22,661 bases of DNA. It comes from Candidatus Methylomirabilota bacterium. Its GTDB lineage: Bacteria > Methylomirabilota > Methylomirabilia > Methylomirabilales > 2-02-FULL-66-22. Positions 6,996 through 14,801 of the stretch are shown here, one piece after another (within the stretch, counting starts at the first letter, position 1; each line of letters opens with the position of its first letter). A program made the translations under genes and the position numbers. The notes below the pieces were generated by a model. The model was not told the DNA's origin. It did not search any database and saw only the letters and a list, made by a program, of their open reading frames with translations. The DNA lies in NCBI GenBank assembly GCA_016209725.1, contig JACQVO010000232.1:1-22661 (forward strand), given 5' to 3'.

Positions 6996-7778
6996 CTAGG
7001 CCCTTCCCTCTCCTGCCCCCCGCAGCCCGTCGCCCGAAGCCCGTGCCCCTCCCGATGGCACGACGAAGGTATCCCCCAGATAGGCCTCGATCAACCGTCG
7101 CTCCTTCACGACCTCGGAGGGGGGGCCGTCGGCGATGACCTCACCCAGATGCAGGGCCACGATCCGGTCAGAGATGGACATGATCACCCGCATGTTGTGC
7201 TCGATCACCACCAGGGTCAGGCCCTGCTCCCGCAGGCGACCAATGAGCTGCAACAGGGTCGGGATGGTTCGTTGGTCCACACCCCCCGTCACCTCGTCCA
7301 GCAGCAGCAGGCGCGGTCGAGTGGCCATGGCGCGTGCCAGCTCCAGACGTTTCCGCTGGCCGGTGCTGAGGTCACGGGCGAAGCTGTCGCGCTTGTCCGC
7401 CAGCTCCACGAACTCCAGGTAGCGGAGGGCCTCACCCCGGGCCGCCAATGGATCTGCCCGGTGCTGCATGGCGGCGACCATGACATTCTCCAGGACCGTC
7501 ATGGCGTTAAACGGGCGAAGCTTCTGGAAGGTCCGCCCGATCCCCAGTCGGTTCACCTGATCCGGTCGGCGCCCCACGAGCCGATGGTTGTCGAACCGGA
7601 CCTCGCCCGCCTCCGGCCGGTAGTATCCCGTGATCACGTCGAAGAGCGTGCTCTTGCCGGCCCCGTTGGGCCCGATGAGGCCCAAAATCTCGCCGCGCCG
7701 GACGGCGAAGCTGATGTTGTGATTCGCCACCAGGCCGCCAAACCGCTTGGTGATCCCCTGCACCTCCAGGCATGCCAT
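6996..7778 (-). CDS. livG: Branched-chain amino acid ABC transporter, ATP-binding protein LivG
   Basis: Second ATPase of the importer. 260 residues. Walker A GPNGAGKST (36-44) and the LivG-type GIGRTFQKLRPF Q-loop (79-90) are standard. The signature reads LSTGQ (137-141), Walker B is LLLLDE (157-162), and the H-loop is in VVIEHNM. After Walker B the sequence is DEVTGGVD rather than the usual DEPxxGL. The ATG at 7778 has GGGGAG 5 bases upstream and lies 11 bases after livM. The frame is open far upstream, but that part is a shadow of livM. The last 20 residues (after VVPSGGARASG) are a low-complexity extension. Confidence 0.93.
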   Translation of the reverse strand: MACLEVQGITKRFGGLVANHNISFAVRRGEILGLIGPNGAGKSTLFDVITGYYRPEAGEVRFDNHRLVGRRPDQVNRLGIGRTFQKLRPFNAMTVLENVMVAAMQHRADPLAARGEALRYLEFVELADKRDSFARDLSTGQRKRLELARAMATRPRLLLLDEVTGGVDQRTIPTLLQLIGRLREQGLTLVVIEHNMRVIMSISDRIVALHLGEVIADGPPSEVVKERRLIEAYLGDTFVVPSGGARASGDGLRGAGEGRA

Positions 7779-7789
7779 CAGACTCCCCG

Positions 7790-8794
7790 TCACCGTCGGA
7801 GAAGCCCCACCAGCCCCGCCGGCTGGAAGACAGCCACGGTGGTGAGGAGACCACCATAGATGAGGAGATCCACGGCCCGCCCCGTGCCACCGAACTGGAT
7901 TCGCGTGAATTCCGACAGCGGGATCAGGAGTGCGGCCCCGACCAGCGGGCCCCACAACGTCCCCACGCCACCCACCACCGCCAGCAGGCAGATGAGGATG
8001 GAGAGGGACAGCGGGAGGACGCTGTCCGGGTCCAGGTACAGAACGTACTGCGCGTAGAAGCTCCCGCCGGCCGACACGAACGCCGCCGAGATGGCCATGG
8101 CGATGAGTTTGTACCTGGCCACGGGGATGCCCACGCTCTGGGCCGCCTCGGGGTCCTCCCGGATGGCCCGGAAATAGTAGCCCAGGCGGGTCCTCTCGAT
8201 CCACCAGCTCACGAGCAGGCAGAGAACCAGGAGGACCAGCGCAACGTAATAGTATGGGTACTTGCTGGTGTGGAACTGGAATGCCAGGAGCGAATCCTTC
8301 TGAAACGGCAGGGTGAGGCCGCGGGCGCCTCCGATGAACTCCCAGTTGATGGCCAGGGTCTGGACGATCTCGCCGATGGCGATGGTGGCGATGGCGAAGT
8401 AGTGGCCTCGGAGCCGGAAGCAAGGGTACCCGATCACCTGAGACAGCGCCACGGCCACCGGGACACCCGCCAGCAGGCCCAACCAGGGGTTCCAGCCCCA
8501 GGTCGTCTGGAGGACGGCGGAGGTGTAGGCGCCCGTCCCGAAGAAGACGGCGTGCCCCAGGGAGATCTGCCCGCAGTAGCCGGCCAGGATGTTCCAGGCC
8601 TGGGCCAGCATGGCGTACAGGAAGACCCTGATCACGAGGTCGCGGTGATAGGGGAGGCGGAACACCCAGGGGAATGCCAGGGCTGCCACCAGGAGGATCG
8701 CCAAGAAGATGGTCCCCCAGCCCGTCCGCGCGGACGGCGGCGCCACGACCCCCGCCCCCGCATCCGCCACTTCGACCCCCTCGCCTGGCGGCAT
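7790..8794 (-). CDS. livM: Branched-chain amino acid ABC transporter, permease LivM
   Basis: Inner-membrane permease. 334 residues with a short N-terminal cytoplasmic stretch, then about 8-10 hydrophobic segments. Family motifs include AWNILAGYCGQISLGHAVFFG, GYPCFRLRGHYFAIATIAIGEI and RTRLGYYFRAIREDPEAAQS, which is the EAA-like loop that contacts the ATPase. GGVGTLWGPLVGA lies near the end. Its ATG (8794-8792) shares one base with the livH stop (TGATG), so it is translationally coupled; an earlier in-frame start inside livH is rejected for that reason. Confidence 0.93.
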   Translation of the reverse strand: MPPGEGVEVADAGAGVVAPPSARTGWGTIFLAILLVAALAFPWVFRLPYHRDLVIRVFLYAMLAQAWNILAGYCGQISLGHAVFFGTGAYTSAVLQTTWGWNPWLGLLAGVPVAVALSQVIGYPCFRLRGHYFAIATIAIGEIVQTLAINWEFIGGARGLTLPFQKDSLLAFQFHTSKYPYYYVALVLLVLCLLVSWWIERTRLGYYFRAIREDPEAAQSVGIPVARYKLIAMAISAAFVSAGGSFYAQYVLYLDPDSVLPLSLSILICLLAVVGGVGTLWGPLVGAALLIPLSEFTRIQFGGTGRAVDLLIYGGLLTTVAVFQPAGLVGLLRR

Positions 8795-9678
8795 CAGAAC
8801 TTCCCGAAGAGGCCCTGGGGTCGCACCAGGACCACCACCAGGTAGAGAACGAAGACCGCGACATACTTGAAGGCCGGTGCGATCAAAAGGCCGCCCAGGA
8901 CTTCGATGACCCCGATGATGACACCGGCCACCAGCGACCCCGGGATGCTCCCGAACCCCCCCAGGGCCACGGTCACGTAGGCGATGAGGGCGAAGAGACT
9001 GCCCACGTGAGGAAACACGTAGAAGAAGTTCGCCAGGAAGGCCCCCGCGACCCCCACGCAGGCGGCGCCGATCCCCCACCCCAGGGCAAACATCCGCTCC
9101 GTATTGATCCCCATCAGCGCCGCCGCCTGCCGATCCTGGGCCGTGGCCTCCAGGGCAAACCCCGTCTCCGTCCTGGTGATGAACCAGTACAACATTCCGA
9201 AGGCCGCCAGGCAGGCCACGCTGGCCACCGCCTGGGGCAGCCCGACCGAGACACCGAGGATCCGGACCGGCCCCTGCACCCAGGCTTTGGACACCTGGCG
9301 GAAGTCGGGCGTCCAGAGAAACTGCGCCGCCGCCCGCAAGAAAATTCCCAGGCCGAAGGTCGCGAAGATCTGGGCCAGCATGGGGCCGCCCAGGATGCGC
9401 CGGATGATTCCCCGGTAGGTGAGCCAGCCCAGCAGGAACAGCACCCCTGCCGACAGCGGCACGCTGAGGAGGGGATCCAGGGCAAACAGGGCGTACGCCC
9501 AGAAGGTCGTGTACATGCTCAGCATCAGGAATTCGCCGTGGGCGAAATTCACGATCTCCATCAGGCCGAAGATCAGGCTCAGGCCCGCGGCAATGAGCGC
9601 GTACACGAACCCCATGAGGATCCCGCTCAGGATCCCCTGGATCAGGACCTCGGAAGAGGGAATGGTGAATATGGACAT
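8794..9678 (-). CDS. livH: Branched-chain amino acid ABC transporter, permease LivH
   Basis: Inner-membrane permease partner of LivM. 294 residues, the usual length. Family motifs are GILMGFVYALIAAGLSLIFG (18-37), EIVNFAHGEF, the ATQDRQAAALMGIN loop and GGFGSIPGSLVAGVIIG. It ends RPQGLFGKF, very typical of LivH. The ATG at 9678 lacks a clear Shine-Dalgarno sequence. The gene is separated by 141 bases from livK, so it may be translated less than livK, as is usual for permeases relative to binding proteins. Confidence 0.93.
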   Translation of the reverse strand: MSIFTIPSSEVLIQGILSGILMGFVYALIAAGLSLIFGLMEIVNFAHGEFLMLSMYTTFWAYALFALDPLLSVPLSAGVLFLLGWLTYRGIIRRILGGPMLAQIFATFGLGIFLRAAAQFLWTPDFRQVSKAWVQGPVRILGVSVGLPQAVASVACLAAFGMLYWFITRTETGFALEATAQDRQAAALMGINTERMFALGWGIGAACVGVAGAFLANFFYVFPHVGSLFALIAYVTVALGGFGSIPGSLVAGVIIGVIEVLGGLLIAPAFKYVAVFVLYLVVVLVRPQGLFGKF

Positions 9679-9796
9679 GAATGAAAGGGGGGCGGGGCCG
9701 AACCGGTGCTCACCCTCGCCCCCTGGGAATTGTCGGGGTTGCCCCCGCCAAAAATCAGGTATGCTGCCTTCGCGCCTCTCGCCTGTGCTCGACGCA

Positions 9797-9821
9797 GGCT
9801 CGGCTCTCGGCTCTCTGCTCT
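9797..9821. repeat. Second copy of the CTCGGCTCT low-complexity repeat
   Basis: This block right at the livK stop codon consists of repeated CTCGGCTCT units. It shares ggctctcggctctc with the array at the pxpB/pxpC junction. The rest of the livK-livH interval (9679-9796) shows no other recognised signal. Confidence 0.5.
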
Positions 9822-11100
9822 ACTTCCTCTGGGACCAGGCCGGGATCGGGTAGAGCGCCTCCCGCGTGGCCAGCTCAAGCGGGTAGATGGTGTGATACGC
9901 ACCGCCCTGGAGTTGCTGCAGGATGGCCCGCACCCCGGCGTTCTGCCCCTTCTCGTCGAACCTCACCCCCGTCCACGGCATGATGAGGTGGTCGGCCGGG
10001 AGGTTGGTCTCGCGTAACGCCTTCTGGATCGCCGCGGGATCGGTCGAGCCGGCCCGGTTGATGGCGTCCACGAGTGTGATGAACCCCGTGAAGGCGCGGG
10101 CCGAGACGTCGCTGATGTCGCGGCCGCCACTCAGCTTCTTGAACATCTCGTTGATCACGGGGATGAGGGGCTTCTTGGCCGCCAGGTCCAGGGCAAACGG
10201 CGCCCGGGTGATCGCCCCCTCGGCCTCCTTCCCCATCTCGGCCACGAACTTGGGATCGGTGTACCCCGCATTCTGGGCAATGATGGCCTTCGGGTTATAG
10301 TCCAGGTTCTTGGCCGTCCGGGTCAAGAGGATGGCGTCAGAGGTGTAAAGGCTGGGGAGCAGGACATCGGCATTGGCGGTCTTCAGGCGCCCGATCTCGG
10401 CGTCCAGGCTGGTCGTCCCCGTCCGGAAGGGGATTCTGGCAACCACCTCGTAGCCATACTTTTTCGCCAGCTCATCCTGAACCTTGGCGCTATCCGCGCC
10501 GAACTGGGTGTCCTCGTTCAGGATGGCGACGCTCTTGAACTTGATCCCCCGCTTCTTCTCGAAGTCCCGCATGAAGTCGAACATCGCCAGGCTGAAGTGG
10601 CCGTCGTGCGGGCTGGTCCGGAAGAACCACTTGAAGCCGCGCTCCGTGAGGGCCGGCGAGGAGGAGTCGGCATTCAGCAGGGGGATCCCCATGCGCTCGG
10701 CCACCTGGCTGGCGGTGTTGGTCACGCTGGAGAAGTAGGCGCCGAAGAGGGCGTGAACCTTCTCCTGGGTGATCAGCCGCTCCGCCTCGGCCAATCCGAG
10801 GTCCGGCTTGCCCTGGTGATCCACCACCACGATGCGGACCTTGGCCCCGCCCAGCCTGGGCAGTCCCGCCCCCTTGCCCAAGGGCATGTTGATATCCACG
10901 TCGTTGTTGATGATGTCCAGGGCGACCTTGACGACGTTGACCGCGTCAATCCCGATTTGCGCCACCGGCCCGGTCATGGGATACAGGACCCCGATGACCA
11001 CCTCTCTGGTTTGCGCCGCCGGCGCCGTGGCCAAAGCCAGCACCGCGGCCACGGCCATGAGCGAGACCTGGACCCACCGGAAGTACCTTCGCCTGATCAT
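9820..11100 (-). CDS. livK: Branched-chain amino acid ABC transporter, periplasmic substrate-binding protein
   Basis: Periplasmic ligand receptor of the importer (peripla_BP_6/Leu-Ile-Val-binding family). 426 residues. A basic start (MIRRRYFRW) and a hydrophobic core ending APAAQT give a likely signal peptidase site near residue 29. The mature protein opens with REVVIGVLYPMTGPVAQIG, the typical first strand and ligand loop. Further family features are DHQGKPDLGLAEAERLI, the VHALFGAYFSSVT loop and LNEDTQFGAD. The ATG at 11100 follows a run of nine G residues that serves as the Shine-Dalgarno region. The true ligand cannot be read from the sequence; the downstream 5-oxoprolinase and GDH genes suggest an amino acid or 5-oxoproline. 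Confidence 0.93.
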   Translation of the reverse strand: MIRRRYFRWVQVSLMAVAAVLALATAPAAQTREVVIGVLYPMTGPVAQIGIDAVNVVKVALDIINNDVDINMPLGKGAGLPRLGGAKVRIVVVDHQGKPDLGLAEAERLITQEKVHALFGAYFSSVTNTASQVAERMGIPLLNADSSSPALTERGFKWFFRTSPHDGHFSLAMFDFMRDFEKKRGIKFKSVAILNEDTQFGADSAKVQDELAKKYGYEVVARIPFRTGTTSLDAEIGRLKTANADVLLPSLYTSDAILLTRTAKNLDYNPKAIIAQNAGYTDPKFVAEMGKEAEGAITRAPFALDLAAKKPLIPVINEMFKKLSGGRDISDVSARAFTGFITLVDAINRAGSTDPAAIQKALRETNLPADHLIMPWTGVRFDEKGQNAGVRAILQQLQGGAYHTIYPLELATREALYPIPAWSQRK

Positions 11101-11192
11101 GACGCCCCCCCCCTTCTCTCGTCGCGGTCGCGCGTTGACACAGCGGGCAATGGCCCCGATTCCCTCGAAGACTCTGCCCTCGGGTGGGCGGG

Positions 11193-11221
11193 ATTGTATC
11201 CGGCCCCTCCAGCCAAGTCAA
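11193..11221 (-). promoter_or_regulatory. Sigma70-type promoter for the liv-pxp-gdh operon
   Basis: On the minus strand TTGACT (11216-11221) and TACAAT (11193-11198) are separated by exactly 17 bases. Each box matches consensus at five of six positions. Transcription would start near 11186, leaving an mRNA leader of about 85 bases before livK. Confidence 0.6.
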
Positions 11222-11319
11222 GGCGGGGTTGGCCGCCGTTGGGCGCCGTTCCGGAGCCGTCCCGTCCTTCCTCTTCCGTAGGCAACGACCGCCCTGCGAC
11301 CCTCACCTTCTTCGCGGTC

Positions 11320-11348
11320 TTGTCAAGCGGAGAACCTTGGGGTAGGCT
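11320..11348 (+). promoter_or_regulatory. Candidate promoter for the YihY-family gene
   Basis: TTGTCA (11320-11325) and TAGGCT (11343-11348) are 17 bases apart, about 28 bases before the start codon. The -35 box is good and the -10 box weak. A strong ribosome site, AGGAGG, follows at 11361-11366. Confidence 0.32.
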
Positions 11349-11375
11349 GCCTTTCCGGGGAGGAGGTGAACGGCA

Positions 11376-12719
11376 ATGCCCGGAAGCGTACAGCGTGCCT
11401 TGGATTCCGGGAAGCGATTTCTCTGGGATGTGCCTGAACGCCCTGCGGGCAGGGCGCGCAGAGCGATCCTCTGGTTCATTCACCTCGTCTATAAGCTGCT
11501 GCTCGAGTTTAAGAAGGGGCAGCTCACCGTACGGGCGGCAAGCCTTGTCTACACCACAATTCTGACCATTGTGCCGGTTCTCACCGTTGCGTTTTCGGTG
11601 CTCAAGTCCATCGGCGTCCATAACAAGCTCCAGCCCCTCTTGTACCAATTTCTCGAACCGTTGGGGTCAAGGGGGACTGAGATCACGGATACCATTGTCT
11701 CCTTTGTGGACAACGTCAAGGTCGGCGTCCTCGGCTCGATCGGTTTGGCGTTCCTGCTCTATACGGTCATATCATCAATCCAGCAGATTGAAGGGGCGTT
11801 CAATTATACGTGGCATGTCACGAAAGAGCGAAACCTGGCGCGGAAGTTCAGGGACTATCTGAGCGTTATTCTGGCGGGTCCGGTGCTGCTTGTTTCGGCT
11901 GTCGGTCTCACCGGTACGGTGCTGACCCTCACGGTGACGAAGAAGCTGCGGGCCATCGCGCCGTTGGGCGTCCTCATCGAGACCGCAGGCAATCTGGTCC
12001 CGTACTTGATGGTCTTTCTTTCCTTCACGCTGCTCTACTATCTTCTTCCCAACACCCGGGTGCAGTTCCGATCGGCGCTCGTCGGCGGCATTTCCGCCGG
12101 TGTGCTCTGGCAGACGGGCGGACTGGCATTCACCTCCTTCGTCGTCTCTTCAGTGCAATACCCCGCTATTTATAAAGGATTCGCTATATTGCTCCTGTTT
12201 CTCATCTGGCTGTACTATAGCTGGCTCATTCTTCTTGTAGGCGCCAAGATATCGTTTTACCACCAGCATCCGACGCTGCTTGCCATGAAGGATGAATCAG
12301 AGCTTTGCAGCCAGCGTATGAGGGAACGGACAGCGCTTGCCGTCATGTATCTCATCGGTCTGCATTATTACCACAACAGGCCGCGCTGGACGCACGGGAA
12401 GCTGGTCAGAACCATAGGCCTTCCGCTCGGGCATTTGCAGGAGATCCTCGACCTTCTGGTGGCACGGGGCATCCTGCTCCAGCTTGCGGATGACCAGTCC
12501 TATATGCCAGCCCGTGACCTCGATATGATCAGCGTTGCCGACATCATCACAACCATGAGAGACGTCGGAGATCCTACGCCCCATTTTATATCCCGCATCG
12601 GCGCGCCGGCCGAAATCGACATTCTGCTTGAACGCATTGAAGTCCATGGTCTCGAAGGCACCGAGACCATTACGATCAAGTCCTTGGTCCTCGCCGCCCC
12701 TGCCCCCCACGCTGCCTGA
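11376..12719 (+). CDS. yihY: YihY/BrkB-family inner membrane protein
   Basis: Member of the YihY/virulence factor BrkB family, sometimes mislabelled as ribonuclease BN; its molecular function is not established. 447 residues. After a cytoplasmic N-terminus, the family segment LTVRAASLVYTTILTIVPVLTV (about 50-71) begins the membrane part, which has about six hydrophobic segments, including LVPYLMVFLSFTLLYYLLPNT and GFAILLLFLIWLYYSWLILLVGAKISF. Residues from about 310 to the end are soluble and look like a winged-helix domain (HGKLVRTIGLPLGHLQEILDLLVARGIL), longer than in E. coli YihY. The start has AGGAGG 9 bases upstream. It is the only rightward gene in the window, and its codons are visibly less GC-rich than those of the liv genes, which may indicate different origin. 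Confidence 0.88.
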   Translation: MPGSVQRALDSGKRFLWDVPERPAGRARRAILWFIHLVYKLLLEFKKGQLTVRAASLVYTTILTIVPVLTVAFSVLKSIGVHNKLQPLLYQFLEPLGSRGTEITDTIVSFVDNVKVGVLGSIGLAFLLYTVISSIQQIEGAFNYTWHVTKERNLARKFRDYLSVILAGPVLLVSAVGLTGTVLTLTVTKKLRAIAPLGVLIETAGNLVPYLMVFLSFTLLYYLLPNTRVQFRSALVGGISAGVLWQTGGLAFTSFVVSSVQYPAIYKGFAILLLFLIWLYYSWLILLVGAKISFYHQHPTLLAMKDESELCSQRMRERTALAVMYLIGLHYYHNRPRWTHGKLVRTIGLPLGHLQEILDLLVARGILLQLADDQSYMPARDLDMISVADIITTMRDVGDPTPHFISRIGAPAEIDILLERIEVHGLEGTETITIKSLVLAAPAPHAA

Positions 12720-12729
12720 GCTGATAAGA

Positions 12730-12991
12730 ATTTACGTTGGGGGCACTGTGCCGTTCGGCCCCCGGGGGGTGCGCTCGTTCGCGAGTACGGGGCGGCCCCT
12801 GGACGGGTGTCAAGCGGAAACCGAACGAGGCGCACCCGGACGTAGGCCGTCAACTGCCCGGGGGCTGAACCGCGCGGACTCGCGGGCGGCCGTGGCGATG
12901 GTGGCAGGCAAGATTACGCGGCGATGGAGTCCGGCGGGCTGTGCGCTTGGGCGGGCCAGAGCCCAAGGAGGGTGGGGATCGTACGTACCAC
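12730..12991 (-). mobile_element. Decayed 3' end of an IS91-like element (copy A)
   Basis: Non-coding remnant. Shared blocks with the sequence at 20960-21463 include gtgtcaagcggaaa, gaacgaggcgca, gcggactcg and aagat-acgcggcgatg, together with gggc-ggccagagcccaag. On the minus strand 12914-12991 still reads as the last codons of a transposase (LLGLWPAQAHSPP, then IAA and stop), corresponding to LLGLWPAHAISPP and IAA-stop in copy B. It lies directly between yihY and the lyase gene. Everything further upstream in the transposase is gone. Confidence 0.6.
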
Positions 12992-13035
12992 AGTTCTGGC
13001 AGTCGTCGAGAATCGCAATTGTCAGCATGATGCCC

Positions 13036-14403
13036 TTATCGGTCGAGCCATCCGGCGGCCCTGGTTTCGGCGAGCAACTCCTCGACGATTTGCGGCGCCA
13101 AGCCGACGTACGTGGTCGGATCGAGCACCGCGCGCAATTCGGCCTCGGACAGCGCCTGCCGCACCTGCGGGTTTTGCATGAGCGATTGCTCGAACGTGAT
13201 GCCCTGCTCGATGCCGTGCATCGACGCCTGGTACACCAGCTCGTGCGCGCTCTGCTTGCCGAGCGTGTCGGCGAGGGCAAACATCACCCGCTCGGAGAGC
13301 AGAAATCCCCCGAGCAGGTCGAGATTCCTGCGCATCTTATCGGTGTGCACGACTAGCCCCGACAACACATACTTGCTCTGCGTCAACATCACGCCCAGCA
13401 TCAGGCACGCTTCCGGCAGCGCCTTCCACTCCATACGCCATGCGGCGCCGTCGCGCTCGTGCTCGACGAACATGGCTTCCTGCATCATCCCCACGCTGTA
13501 GCGGATCGCGCGGCTGACAGTAACGATGTTCTCGCAAACCGATGGATTGCGCTTGTGGGGCATCGTGGAGGAACCGACCTTGCCTTCGTTGAACGGTTCT
13601 TCCAGCTCGTTGACCTCGTTGCGCTCGGCATTGATGATCTCGTTGGCGATCTTGCCGAGCGTGCCGCCGATCAAGCCCAGCACGCCGACGTATTCGGCGA
13701 GTCGGTCGCGCGCCGGCTGCCAGCTAATGTCGGCCACGCCCAAGCCGAGCCGCTTCATCACCCGTCGATCGAGCTCGATCGCCTGCGGCCCGTACGAAGC
13801 CTTGCTGCCGACCGCGCCGACCAGACAGCCGACGAATACGCGTGGCTCCAACTGCTTCATGCGGTCGTAGTGACGCGACACCTCGGAGAGCCACACGGCG
13901 CACTTGTGACCGAAGGTGATTGGCAGGGCCTGCACCCCGTGGGTGCGCCCGACCATCGGGGTCGCCTTGTACGTCTCGGCGAGACGATACAACTCGCGGC
14001 CGATATCACACAGGTCCCGCAGAACAATACCATGCGCTTCGTACACTTGCAGGACCATACCGGTATCCAGCACGTCCTGCGTGGTCGGCCCGAAATGGAC
14101 GTACTCGCCCAGACTGCCTTTGCACGCCTTCTGCAGCGCGCGCAAGCTCGGCACCAGCGGATGCTTGACGTGACGGACTTCCACCGCGACGGCTTCGAGG
14201 TCGATGTTTGCAACTTTCGCCTTGGCCGCGATCTCTGCAGCGGCCTCGCGTGGAATTATGCCGAGTTCGGCCTGCTCCAGCGCAAGCGCCGCCTCAAAAT
14301 CGAACCACTTCTGCACGCGGTTCTCGTCGCAGAAGATGGCACGCAGCTCGTCAGTACCCCAAAGGTGTTTGAGTAGAATTTGGTCAAAAACGCTGGACGG
14401 CAC
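13036..14403 (-). CDS. Adenylosuccinate lyase / 3-carboxymuconate cycloisomerase-family lyase
   Basis: Fumarase/aspartase-superfamily enzyme, a homotetrameric cytoplasmic lyase or cycloisomerase. 455 residues. Superfamily signatures are YVHFGPTTQDVLDTG (101-115), GRTHG with His155 (152-156), WQPARDRLAEY (228-238) and the fingerprint GSSTMPHKRNP (277-287), whose serine loop provides the general base. The His155 region resembles PurB, whereas GPTTQDVLDTG and ALPITFG resemble PcaB-type cycloisomerases, so substrate is uncertain. A GTG start at 14403 is chosen: GAGGA lies 5 bases upstream and the family N-terminus (VFDQILLKHLWGTDELRAIF) follows. An in-frame ATG at 14445 lacks a ribosome site. Its place in a catabolic cluster, rather than with purine genes, argues against a housekeeping purB. 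Confidence 0.85.
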   Translation of the reverse strand: MPSSVFDQILLKHLWGTDELRAIFCDENRVQKWFDFEAALALEQAELGIIPREAAAEIAAKAKVANIDLEAVAVEVRHVKHPLVPSLRALQKACKGSLGEYVHFGPTTQDVLDTGMVLQVYEAHGIVLRDLCDIGRELYRLAETYKATPMVGRTHGVQALPITFGHKCAVWLSEVSRHYDRMKQLEPRVFVGCLVGAVGSKASYGPQAIELDRRVMKRLGLGVADISWQPARDRLAEYVGVLGLIGGTLGKIANEIINAERNEVNELEEPFNEGKVGSSTMPHKRNPSVCENIVTVSRAIRYSVGMMQEAMFVEHERDGAAWRMEWKALPEACLMLGVMLTQSKYVLSGLVVHTDKMRRNLDLLGGFLLSERVMFALADTLGKQSAHELVYQASMHGIEQGITFEQSLMQNPQVRQALSEAELRAVLDPTTYVGLAPQIVEELLAETRAAGWLDR

Positions 14404-14801
14404 GTGGTCCTCGCGGTTGTTTGCGGGGTTGGGCGATTGTCTCACGCTGAGAGGGTGTCACTCGCGAAAGCGCCTGAGCGCCCGTGGACTGTGACGGCCG
14501 TCACGCGAGCGCAGCACGTACGCGCCGATACCGACCAGGCAGCCGAGACACTCTTCCACCAAGCCAGCGAGCTCAGGTGGTGGGGATTTTCTCTTGGGCG
14601 GTGCCGGGCACCAACGCCCGCGAGGCCGGGGCAGGGTCGGGCAAAGGCCAAACCCGGCCCAACGCTGCCACACGCGGGGGACCGATGTCAAGGCCAAAGG
14701 GGTCTGGGGAGCGCTCCTGCCGGAGGCAGACCTGGGACTTCCGCTGACCCAGCGTTCAGCACGCGAGGTGAGGGCCATAACTGCGCGGGCCCCCACCAGG
14801 G
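14404..14801. other. 398-base interval between lyase and alcohol-dehydrogenase-like genes
   Basis: No convincing gene is seen. On the minus strand a frame is open from 14808 to 14458 and ends with PPELAGLVEECLGCLVGIGAYVL-type residues, which are weakly protein-like but match no family known to me. A perfect -35 hexamer TTGACA (14686-14691, minus strand) has no good -10 partner at 16-18 bases. The lyase may have its own promoter here. Confidence 0.3.

Noticed and set aside
6996..8864. A 622-codon leftward frame as a LivM-LivG type fusion
   Set aside because: The front part is a shadow of livM in another frame; LivG starts cleanly at 7778 with a ribosome site.
11321..11331. TGTCAAGCGGA upstream of yihY as a third IS91-like remnant
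   Set aside because: Only about 11 bases match the two remnants and none of the other shared blocks follow; probably chance or part of the promoter.
14404..14445. ATG at 14445 as the lyase start
   Set aside because: No ribosome site precedes it, and family similarity starts after the GTG at 14403, which has GAGGA upstream.
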